From: an uncultured Clostridia bacterium
GTDB taxonomy: Bacteria > Bacillota > Clostridia > Christensenellales > CAG-917
Direction: 5' to 3'
Assembly: GCA_947174215.1 (NCBI GenBank)
Contig: CAMWIB010000015.1
Span: 1-13,436 of the forward strand
DNA length: 13,436 nucleotides
Shown here piece by piece: positions 8,590 through 13,436 of the stretch (position 1 is its first letter; each line of letters begins with the position of its first letter). The notes under the pieces were generated by a model. That model made no database searches, was not told the DNA's origin, and was given only the letters and a program-made list of their open reading frames with translations. The translations under genes were made by a program, and so were the position numbers.

Positions 8590-8654
8590 GTTATATATTA
8601 TATAATTTGCTTTGGAGAATAAATAAGTAAAAATATACTTGGAGGAATTCAGTT

Positions 8655-9860
8655 ATGGCAAAAGCAAAGTTTGAAAGAACTAAGCCCCATGTCAACATTG
8701 GTACTATCGGCCACGTTGACCACGGTAAGACCACTCTCACCGCCGCAATCACGATGTACAGCGCATCTCAAGGCAAAGCTCAAGAGATGAAGTACGACGA
8801 AATCGATAAGGCACCGGAAGAGAAAGCAAGAGGTATTACGATAAATACCGCACACGTTGAGTACGAGACAGACAAGCGTCACTATGCACACGTTGACTGC
8901 CCCGGACACGCGGACTATGTTAAGAACATGATTACGGGTGCTGCACAGATGGACGGTGCTGTCCTCGTCGTCGCAGCTTCCGACGGTCCTATGCCCCAGA
9001 CCCGTGAGCACATCCTGCTCGCTCGTCAGGTTGGCGTTCCCTACATCTTGGTCTTCCTCAACAAGACCGACCAAGTTGACGACGAAGAGTTGCTCGAACT
9101 CGTTGAAATGGAAGTTCGTGAACTCCTTTCTGAGTACGGCTTCCCCGGCGACGACACGCCTATCATCCGTGGTTCTGCATTGAAGGCTATGGAAGCAGGT
9201 CTTGCTGGCGATTGGGGCAATGCTGCATTCAATCCTATCAGAGAGTTGCTTGACGCAATCGACTCCTACATTCCTGACCCTGAGCGTGACACCGACAAGC
9301 CCTTCCTTATGCCTGTTGAAGACGTGTTCACCATCACCGGTCGTGGTACTGTTGCAACTGGTAGAGTTGAGCGTGGTGTTTTGAAGATGGGCGACAAGGT
9401 CGAAATCGTCGGTCTTTCCACCGAGAAGAAGGAAACGACCGTTACCGGTATCGAAATGTTCCGTAAGCTTCTTGATTCCGCAATGGGCGGCGACAACATC
9501 GGCGCACTTCTCCGTGGTATCCAGAGGTCTGAAATCGAGCGTGGACAAGTTCTCGCAAAGCCGGGTACAATCCATCCTCACACCCACTTCACCAGCCAGG
9601 TGTACGTCTTGACGAAAGACGAGGGTGGCCGTCATACACCGTTCTTCGATGGTTACCGTCCTCAGTTCTATTTCAGAACAACGGACGTTACGGGTTCAAT
9701 CAAGCTTCCTGCGGGAGTTGAAATGGTTATGCCCGGCGACCACATCGATATGGAAATCACTTTGATTACTCCTATCGCAATCGAGGAAGGTCTCCGCTTC
9801 GCTATCCGTGAAGGCGGCAGAACGGTCGGCTCCGGTGTCGTTGCCAAGATACTCGACTAA
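8655..9860 (+). CDS. tuf: Elongation factor Tu
   Basis: EF-Tu carries aminoacyl-tRNA to the ribosomal A site as a GTP complex. The 401-aa product has the G motifs GHVDHGKT (19-26), RGITI (59-63), DCPGH (81-85) and NKTD (136-139), and the conserved C-terminal barrel with GRHTPFF and YRPQFYFRTTDVTG. Codon choice shifts towards CGT for Arg and C-ending two-fold codons compared with secA, as expected for a very highly expressed gene. The Shine-Dalgarno sequence is GGAGGA (8641-8646). A TATAAT sits in the 65-base spacer (8601-8606), but no good -35 box accompanies it, so a separate promoter is uncertain. Only one tuf copy is seen here. Confidence 0.99.
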   Translation: MAKAKFERTKPHVNIGTIGHVDHGKTTLTAAITMYSASQGKAQEMKYDEIDKAPEEKARGITINTAHVEYETDKRHYAHVDCPGHADYVKNMITGAAQMDGAVLVVAASDGPMPQTREHILLARQVGVPYILVFLNKTDQVDDEELLELVEMEVRELLSEYGFPGDDTPIIRGSALKAMEAGLAGDWGNAAFNPIRELLDAIDSYIPDPERDTDKPFLMPVEDVFTITGRGTVATGRVERGVLKMGDKVEIVGLSTEKKETTVTGIEMFRKLLDSAMGGDNIGALLRGIQRSEIERGQVLAKPGTIHPHTHFTSQVYVLTKDEGGRHTPFFDGYRPQFYFRTTDVTGSIKLPAGVEMVMPGDHIDMEITLITPIAIEEGLRFAIREGGRTVGSGVVAKILD

Positions 9861-9936
9861 GTTCTTTCAATAAAGATATAGACAAAAGCTCTACACGGCA
9901 AAATTTTGCCGTGTAGGGTGTCATATTGATAAGAAC
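9861..9936 (+). other. Long hairpin filling the tuf-rpmG spacer
   Basis: The transcript between tuf and rpmG can fold into one extended hairpin. The apex is a perfect 26-base palindrome (9891-9916) whose left half is CTACACGGCAAAA. Below it, GACA (9881-9884) pairs with TGTC (9919-9922). At the base, GTTCTT (9861-9866) and TCA (9867-9869) pair with TGA (9927-9929) and AAGAAC (9931-9936) around one bulged T. The bases that follow are A-rich and contain the rpmG ribosome binding site, not a U-tract, so it does not look like a normal intrinsic terminator. It may be an RNase III-type processing site, an mRNA stabiliser protecting the tuf 3' end, or a partial terminator. Confidence 0.65.
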
Positions 9937-9951
9937 AAAAAGGAGGTAAAT

Positions 9952-10122
9952 ATGGCGCAGAAAGGGAAAGGAGCAAGAGTCAAAGTCGTGTTCGCTTGCA
10001 CAGAGTGCAAACAGCGCAACTACAACTTGACCAAAAACAAGCAAAAGCATCCCGACAGAATGGAATTGAATAAGTATTGCAGATTCTGCAAGAAACACAC
10101 CTTGCATAGAGAAACAAAGTAA
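9952..10122 (+). CDS. rpmG: 50S ribosomal protein L33 (zinc-ribbon form)
   Basis: L33 is a small protein of the 50S subunit near the exit site. The 56-codon frame starts at an ATG after an ideal AGGAGG (9941-9946) and ends with TAA. The protein is very basic. It has two CxxC pairs, Cys16-Cys19 and Cys43-Cys46, which mark the zinc-binding form of L33, as opposed to the cysteine-free form made under zinc limitation in some bacteria. KVVFACTEC, NYNLTKNK and KYCRFCKKHTLHRETK match the family. The position between tuf and secE is conserved in several bacterial groups. secE begins 23 bases downstream. Confidence 0.97.
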   Translation: MAQKGKGARVKVVFACTECKQRNYNLTKNKQKHPDRMELNKYCRFCKKHTLHRETK

Positions 10123-10145
10123 GGCTGACGGGATAAGGAGGCTAT

Positions 10146-10502
10146 ATGGCAAAAAATAAGCCAAAAACCGATACCTCAAATGAATTTGAAGCGATGCGTA
10201 AGCAGGAGAAATCTGCGGCAAGCGTCAATTCAACAAAAGAGCCTAAAAAAGCAAAGAAGTCATCAGTCAAGAAAAACAGTGATAAACCCAATCTCTTTAA
10301 GAGAATGTTGAAGGGTATCAAGGGTGTTTTCTCCGAATTGAAAAAAGTGACGTGGCCGAAGGGTAAGGAAGTCGGAAGTAGCACGGCGGTGGTTTTAGTC
10401 GTCGTTGTGTTGTTCTTCGTGGTACTCTTCGTAATTGACTACGTGCTTGGCGGAATAATGGGACTTGTAACGACCGGTGAATGGACTAAGGTATTCACCT
10501 GA
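10146..10502 (+). CDS. secE: Protein translocase subunit SecE
   Basis: SecE clamps the two halves of the SecY channel in the inner membrane. The 118-aa product has a charged, lysine-rich N-terminal extension of about 50 residues. The family-defining amphipathic segment SELKKVTWPKGKEV (63-76) follows, then a single hydrophobic membrane helix (about 80-104). This is the one-helix form typical of Gram-positive bacteria with an unusually long basic tail; E. coli SecE has three helices. An AAGGAGG-type ribosome binding site (10135-10141) sets the start. The stop is TGA. nusG starts 14 bases later, the near-universal secE-nusG pair. Confidence 0.97.
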   Translation: MAKNKPKTDTSNEFEAMRKQEKSAASVNSTKEPKKAKKSSVKKNSDKPNLFKRMLKGIKGVFSELKKVTWPKGKEVGSSTAVVLVVVVLFFVVLFVIDYVLGGIMGLVTTGEWTKVFT

Positions 10503-10516
10503 TTAGGGAGGACGTT

Positions 10517-11053
10517 ATGGAAGCGGAAAAAATCAACGAGCAACCGAAATGGTACGTCATCCACACCTATTCGGGCTATGAAAATTCGGTTGAGACTGAC
10601 TTGCGTAATATGATTGAAAACAACAATCTGCACGACTACATCTTTGATATCAAGATTCCCGTCGAGGACGATATCGTAGAGAGAAACGGCAAGAAGAAGG
10701 TTATTCAACGCAAAAAATTTCCGAGCTACGTGTTCATAAAGATGATTTACACCAGCCATATATGGTTTATGGTGACAAGACCGCGCGGAGTTACAAGTTT
10801 CGTCGGTTCGGCAGGTCGTCCTATCGCGTTGACGGATGAGGAAATCAGACGTATGGGACTGGAAACGGTCAGCATCGAAGATTTCAATATCAAGGCGGGC
10901 GATGACGTCAAAATCATCAACGGCGCACTTGAAAACTTCATTGGCGTTGTGGATTCAATCAGTGCAGAACATCAAAAGGTCAAGGTTATCGTGGCAATGT
11001 TCGGGCGTCAAACACCCGTCGAGCTTGATTTCGCTCAGGTGGAAAAGCTTTGA
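10517..11053 (+). CDS. nusG: Transcription termination/antitermination protein NusG
   Basis: NusG binds RNA polymerase through its NGN domain and links it to Rho or to ribosomal S10 through its KOW domain. The 178-aa protein shows the NGN start KWYVIHTYSGYE (11-22), the core FPSYVFIKM (68-76) with VTRPRGVTSFVG after it, and a C-terminal KOW domain (about 125-178) beginning AGDDVKIINGALENFIGVV. Domain content and length are normal. The Shine-Dalgarno sequence is AGGGAGG (10505-10511). The stop is TGA, followed by the 171-base structured leader of rplK. Confidence 0.98.
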   Translation: MEAEKINEQPKWYVIHTYSGYENSVETDLRNMIENNNLHDYIFDIKIPVEDDIVERNGKKKVIQRKKFPSYVFIKMIYTSHIWFMVTRPRGVTSFVGSAGRPIALTDEEIRRMGLETVSIEDFNIKAGDDVKIINGALENFIGVVDSISAEHQKVKVIVAMFGRQTPVELDFAQVEKL

Positions 11054-11068
11054 TTGCCAATTAGGAAC

Positions 11069-11162
11069 GCGCACGTAACGTGCGCAAGCAGGACGAATCG
11101 TCCAAAAGTCTATAAGACTATGGTTTGAAGCAACCTAAATGCTTCGGGCGTACGCTGTACGC
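11069..11162 (+). promoter_or_regulatory. Array of five consecutive small hairpins in the rplK leader
   Basis: Five perfect stems follow one another. H1 is GCGCACG/CGTGCGC (11069-11085, loop TAA). H2 is GGACG/CGTCC (11091-11103, loop AAT). H3 is AGTCT/AGACT (11107-11119, loop ATA). H4 is GAAGCA/TGCTTC (11127-11145, 7-base loop). H5 is GCGTAC/GTACGC (11148-11162, loop GCT). None has a U-tract, so they are not terminators. They end one base before the L1-like element, suggesting a structured leader that supports it or acts on its own. Pairing was read by eye; no folding energy was calculated. Confidence 0.6.
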
Positions 11163-11163
11163 A

Positions 11164-11207
11164 GGTGGGAGACGGCAAATCCAAACCTCGCCGCCGCAAA
11201 AACCACC
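11164..11207 (+). promoter_or_regulatory. Ribosomal protein L1 binding-site mimic (autoregulatory leader of rplK-rplA)
   Basis: GGTGG (11164-11168) pairs with CCACC (11203-11207). An asymmetric internal loop, GAGA on the left and CCGCAAAAA on the right, separates this from a second stem CGGC (11173-11176)/GCCG (11190-11193). The arrangement GGTGGGAG...AAAAACCACC closely resembles the L1 binding site in helices 76-77 of 23S rRNA, which reads GGUGGGAG...GAAAUACCACC. In E. coli and in Methanococcus, L1 represses its own operon by binding a leader copy of this site, and rplA is the second gene here. The element lies just upstream of the rplK ribosome binding site (AGGAGG, 11215-11220), a good position for translational repression. 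L1 binding itself is inference from similarity. Confidence 0.75.
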
Positions 11208-11224
11208 GTTAGTCAGGAGGATAT

Positions 11225-11650
11225 ATGGCTAAAAAAATCACAGCAGTTGTAAAATTGCAGTTGCCCGCGGGAAAAGCTACTCCGGGACCGCCTGTCGGTT
11301 CTACGCTTGGTCCTCATGGTATCAACATTGCAGCTTTTACAAAAGAGTTCAATGAAAAGACGTCAAAGGACGCAGGACTTATCATTCCTGTCGTCATCAC
11401 CATCTATCAGGACCACTCGTTCACGTTCATTCTCAAAACACCGCCGGCACCCGTGCTTATCAAAAAGGCGTGCGGTCTTACAAGCGGTTCGGCTGCTCCC
11501 AACAAGAACAAGGTTGCAAAGCTCACCAAGGCTCAGTTGCAGGAGATTGCCGCTCAGAAGATGCCCGATTTGAACGCCGCTAATTTGGAATCAGCTATGA
11601 GCATGATTGCAGGCACGGCTCGCAGTATGGGCGTACTCGTTGAGGAATAA
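11225..11650 (+). CDS. rplK: 50S ribosomal protein L11
   Basis: L11 forms the base of the GTPase stalk with 23S rRNA helices 43-44 and helps recruit factors and RelA. The 141-aa protein has the N-terminal PGPPVGSTLGPHG loop (20-32), the NIAAFTKEFNEKT helix, and a C-terminal RNA-binding domain starting near TPPAPVLIKKACG. In bacterial L11 the loop usually reads PPVGPALGQ. Here Pro26 is Ser, and the usual Gln30 is Pro. Pro22 is kept. Positions 22 and 26 are where thiostrepton resistance changes occur in other bacteria. The Shine-Dalgarno sequence is AGGAGG (11215-11220). rplA follows after 13 bases. Confidence 0.98.
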   Translation: MAKKITAVVKLQLPAGKATPGPPVGSTLGPHGINIAAFTKEFNEKTSKDAGLIIPVVITIYQDHSFTFILKTPPAPVLIKKACGLTSGSAAPNKNKVAKLTKAQLQEIAAQKMPDLNAANLESAMSMIAGTARSMGVLVEE

Positions 11651-11663
11651 GAGGAGGTTCTTT

Positions 11664-12350
11664 ATGAAGCATGGTAAGAATTATGTAGACTCGAAAAAAC
11701 TCATCGACAAGACCAAGACCTATGAAGGTGCGGAAGCTATCGCTTTGGCAGTTCAGACGGCTAAGTCCAAGTTCGATGAAACAATAGAATTGCACGTCAA
11801 GCTCGGTATTGACCCCCGTCACGCAGACCAACAGGTCAGAGGCGTCGTCGTTCTCCCCAACGGTACAGGTAGAACGGTTCGCGTGCTTGCTATCTGCAAG
11901 GGCGCAAAGGCAGACGAGGCAAAGGCAGCAGGTGCGGACTTTGTCGGCGGCGACGAGATGATTCAAAAGATTCAGCAAGAGAACTGGTTTGACTACGACG
12001 TTATCGTTACAACTCCCGATATGATGGGCGTTGTCGGTCGTTTGGGTAGAGTGCTTGGTCCTAAGGGCTTGATGCCGAACCCGAAGTCAGGTACGGTTAC
12101 GATGGACCTCACCCGTGCTATACACGATATCAAAGCAGGTAAGGTCGAGTACAGAGTTGACAAGCAGGCAATCTGCCACGTTCCCTTCGGCAAGGCATCA
12201 TTCGGCGCTGAGAAGTTGACGGAGAACTATAATGCTCTTATGGAAGCCATCTTGAAGGCGAAGCCCGCTGCGGCAAAGGGTATTTACTTCCGTTCAATCT
12301 ACATCTCATCTACGATGGGTCCGAGCATCAAGGTTGTTTACAAGGTGTAA
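11664..12350 (+). CDS. rplA: 50S ribosomal protein L1
   Basis: L1 forms the mobile L1 stalk that helps move deacylated tRNA out of the exit site. It represses its own operon at the mRNA level. The start is placed at ATG 11664, after GAGGAGG (11651-11657), giving 228 aa that begin MKHGKNYVDSKK as in the family. A frame open from ATG 11607 would overlap the end of rplK and add 19 unrelated residues, so it is rejected. The signature TPDMMGVVGRLGRVLGPKGLMPNP (117-140) is intact. A probable L1 target lies in the rplK leader 460-500 bases upstream. Confidence 0.98.
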   Translation: MKHGKNYVDSKKLIDKTKTYEGAEAIALAVQTAKSKFDETIELHVKLGIDPRHADQQVRGVVVLPNGTGRTVRVLAICKGAKADEAKAAGADFVGGDEMIQKIQQENWFDYDVIVTTPDMMGVVGRLGRVLGPKGLMPNPKSGTVTMDLTRAIHDIKAGKVEYRVDKQAICHVPFGKASFGAEKLTENYNALMEAILKAKPAAAKGIYFRSIYISSTMGPSIKVVYKV

Positions 12351-12377
12351 TTCCTTGCGCTACGGCGCATAACTCCT

Positions 12378-12423
12378 GCACGTAATGCGGCTTTGAATAA
12401 ACATATTCAAAGCGCATATGTGC
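12378..12423 (+). other. Long hairpin after rplA
   Basis: CTTTGAATA (12391-12399) pairs with TATTCAAAG (12404-12412) across an AACA loop. After one bulged G (12390) the stem continues with ATGCG (12385-12389)/CGCAT (12413-12417). After a small internal loop it continues again with GCAC (12378-12381)/GTGC (12420-12423). That makes 18 pairs in three blocks. No U-tract follows directly, so it may be a processing or stabilising structure at the end of the rplK-rplA message, or a weak terminator, upstream of the rplJ promoter. Confidence 0.6.
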
Positions 12424-12459
12424 GACGCGCAATATTTTCGAAGCAAGTGCTGTTTTCGT

Positions 12460-12488
12460 TTGACATTGCGTGAAAAATGTATTAGTAT
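12460..12488 (+). promoter_or_regulatory. Predicted internal promoter for rplJ-rplL
   Basis: A perfect -35 box TTGACA (12460-12465), a 17-base spacer and TAGTAT (12483-12488, 4 of 6 consensus) precede the L10 leader. The expected start near 12495 lies only a few bases before the first leader stem, so the leader RNA would begin cleanly. A separate promoter could raise L10 and L7/L12 output, since L7/L12 is present in several copies per ribosome. Confidence 0.6.
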
Positions 12489-12496
12489 AAGATACG

Positions 12497-12551
12497 TTCC
12501 TAAGACAGCAAGTGGCGTATGCCGTAAACTTTTGTGCTTGCCGAGGATGAC
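12497..12551 (+). promoter_or_regulatory. Ribosomal protein L10 leader RNA with kink-turn
   Basis: The sequence matches the Gram-positive L10 leader. TCC (12498-12500) pairs with GGA (12545-12547), followed by a kink-turn: a three-base bulge UAA (12501-12503) and G-A/A-G pairs from GA at 12504-12505 and 12543-12544. A second stem, GCAAG (12508-12512)/CTTGC (12537-12541), follows. GGC GTAT GCC (12514-12523) forms a small inner hairpin. In the family, the L10(L12)4 complex binds this RNA as it binds 23S helix 42, giving feedback control. The 3' arm (12543-12551) also matches the terminator downstream. Confidence 0.85.
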
Positions 12552-12571
12552 TGAATACTGTATTTCTACGT

Positions 12572-12606
12572 AGCGTCATTCTCGTTTGGAATGACGCTTA
12601 TTTTAT
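12572..12606 (+). terminator. Rho-independent attenuator before rplJ
   Basis: AGCGTCATTC (12572-12581) pairs perfectly with GAATGACGCT (12589-12598) around a 7-base loop, followed by a U-rich tract (12599-12606). The left arm can instead pair with the end of the L10 leader: GAGGATGAC (12543-12551) with GTCATTCTC (12575-12583), 9 pairs including one G-U. This gives an antiterminator. When L10 holds the leader fold, the antiterminator arm is occupied and the terminator should form, which would shut off rplJ-rplL. Confidence 0.85.
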
Positions 12607-12642
12607 GCGGACTCTGTCCGCCCACTATTATAGGAGGTAAAG

Positions 12643-13143
12643 ATGAATCAGCAAGTTCTTGAAGCTAAGAAACAACAAGTTGAGGAAATAAAGGCGAAGA
12701 TTCAATCTGCTAAGTCCATTGTCTTGATTGACTATATGGGTCTTACGGTTGCGCAGGATACTGCATTCCGTAAGGAACTTAGAGAGAACGGCGTCGATTA
12801 CGGTGTCCTCAAAAACCGTCTTGTCAAGATTGCTTTCAACGAACTCGGGTATACTCAGTTCGACGAAGCTCTCAACGGCCCGACGGCAGTTGCCTTCTCT
12901 TCCACGGACGCGGTCGCTCCTGCAAAGTACATCGTCAAAAACATCAAGGCTCTCAACAAGATGAAGACGAAGTGCGGCATGGTCGAAGGCGAGTTTATGG
13001 ATGAAGCAGGTTTGAAGCAAATCGCAGAGATTCCGTCAAAGGACGTCTTGCTCGCAAAGATGCTGGGCAGTATGCAATCACCAATTTCCAAGTTGGCGCG
13101 TTGCCTGAGCATGATAGCAGAGGGCAAATCAGCCCAAGCATAA
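12643..13143 (+). CDS. rplJ: 50S ribosomal protein L10
   Basis: L10 anchors the L7/L12 dimers to helix 42 of 23S rRNA, forming the ribosomal stalk. The 166-aa product shows the family N-terminal RNA-binding domain, with SAKSIVLIDYMGLTV (22-36), FRKELRENGVDYGVLKNRL (43-61) and NGPTAVAFSS (79-88). A helical C-terminus follows, where L7/L12 dimers dock. The start follows AGGAGG (12632-12637). L10 represses its own synthesis through the leader upstream. rplL begins 46 bases after the TAA stop. Confidence 0.98.
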   Translation: MNQQVLEAKKQQVEEIKAKIQSAKSIVLIDYMGLTVAQDTAFRKELRENGVDYGVLKNRLVKIAFNELGYTQFDEALNGPTAVAFSSTDAVAPAKYIVKNIKALNKMKTKCGMVEGEFMDEAGLKQIAEIPSKDVLLAKMLGSMQSPISKLARCLSMIAEGKSAQA

Positions 13144-13189
13144 CCGTTTGGTTTAATTTAATTAAAAAACAATATAGGAGAATACAAAA

Positions 13190-13436
13190 ATGGCAGATTT
13201 GAATAAACTTATGGAAGAAATCAAGAGCATGACCGTGCTTGAACTCAATGAGTTCGTAAAGCAACTCGAAGAGGAGTTCGGCGTAAGCGCGGCAGCACCC
13301 GTTGCAGCAGCAGGCGCAGCAGCAGCGGCAGCACCCGTTGAAGAGGAAAAGACCGAGTTCGACGTCTTCCTCAAAGAGATTGGACCGAACAAGTTTCAGG
13401 TCATCAAGGTCGGCAAGTTCGCAACCGGTCTGGGTC
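13190..13436 (+). CDS. rplL: 50S ribosomal protein L7/L12 (3' end cut by window)
   Basis: L7/L12 forms the flexible stalk that recruits and activates translational GTPases. The frame starts at ATG 13190, after a TAGGAG ribosome binding site (13175-13180). It runs 82 codons to the window edge, so about a third of the protein is missing. The N-terminal dimer and L10-binding helices (to about residue 32) are followed by an Ala/Pro-rich hinge (about 33-50) and the start of the C-terminal domain. That domain reads IKVGKFATGLG where most homologues have IKVVREATGLG or similar, so the factor-contacting helix is unusual. rpoB and rpoC commonly follow rplL but lie outside the window. Confidence 0.97.
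   Translation, partial: MADLNKLMEEIKSMTVLELNEFVKQLEEEFGVSAAAPVAAAGAAAAAAPVEEEKTEFDVFLKEIGPNKFQVIKVGKFATGLG

Noticed and set aside
8601..8606. TATAAT as a promoter for tuf
   Set aside because: At a 17-base spacing the -35 position reads TCAAAG, a poor match, and there is no extended -10 TG; the spacer is AT-rich so such a match is expected by chance.
8649..9635. 328-codon antisense frame opposite tuf
   Set aside because: Shadow of the highly biased tuf codons; no recognisable protein motifs.
9891..9916. Palindrome read as an ordinary intrinsic terminator of tuf
   Set aside because: The stem is strong but no U-run follows it; the T bases lie in the apex instead.
9861..10145. tRNA gene between tuf and secE, as in several bacteria
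   Set aside because: No cloverleaf or conserved T-loop sequence; the space is taken by a hairpin and rpmG.
11607..11663. Upstream extension of rplA
   Set aside because: It overlaps rplK, lacks family similarity, and the ATG at 11664 has a GAGGAGG ribosome binding site.
1..13436. CRISPR array, insertion sequence, phage or defence genes
   Set aside because: No spaced direct repeats, transposase or defence motifs; all genes are core functions in one orientation.

Overview
This window is a core translation and secretion region, with every gene on the + strand. It most likely comes from a Bacillota (Clostridia-like) bacterium. The evidence is the adjacent secA-prfB pair, a small L7Ae/YbxF-type protein directly before rpsL, an L10 leader followed by an intrinsic terminator, and strong AGGAGG-type ribosome binding sites before most genes. 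The genus cannot be told from the sequence alone.

Layout. (1) 42-5018: secA (preprotein translocase ATPase), prfB (release factor 2) and tsaD (t6A tRNA modification). (2) 5019-5249: an AT-rich control region with two good sigma-A-type promoters and a palindrome between them. (3) 5250-9860: L7Ae-family protein, rpsL, rpsG, fusA, tuf (the str operon). (4) 9861-9951: a spacer that folds almost entirely into one long hairpin. (5) 9952-11053: rpmG (short, 56 aa), secE, nusG. (6) 11054-11224: a structured rplK leader with five consecutive small hairpins followed by what looks like a copy of the ribosomal protein L1 binding site of 23S rRNA. (7) 11225-12350: rplK, rplA. (8) 12351-12642: a long hairpin, an internal promoter, an L10-leader RNA with a kink-turn, and an antiterminator/terminator pair. 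(9) 12643-13436: rplJ and the start of rplL, cut by the window end.

The genes serve translation (S12, S7, L33, L11, L1, L10, L7/L12, EF-G, EF-Tu, RF2, tRNA t6A), protein export (SecA, SecE) and transcription elongation (NusG). No defence system, mobile element, CRISPR array, tRNA or rRNA was seen. I found no undescribed protein system. The most informative content is regulatory RNA: the L1 mimic and hairpin array before rplK, the L10 attenuator before rplJ, and the hairpin between tuf and rpmG. The gene order is also notable: the L7Ae-str block runs directly into rpmG-secE-nusG-rplKAJL, instead of following rpoBC as in Bacillus.
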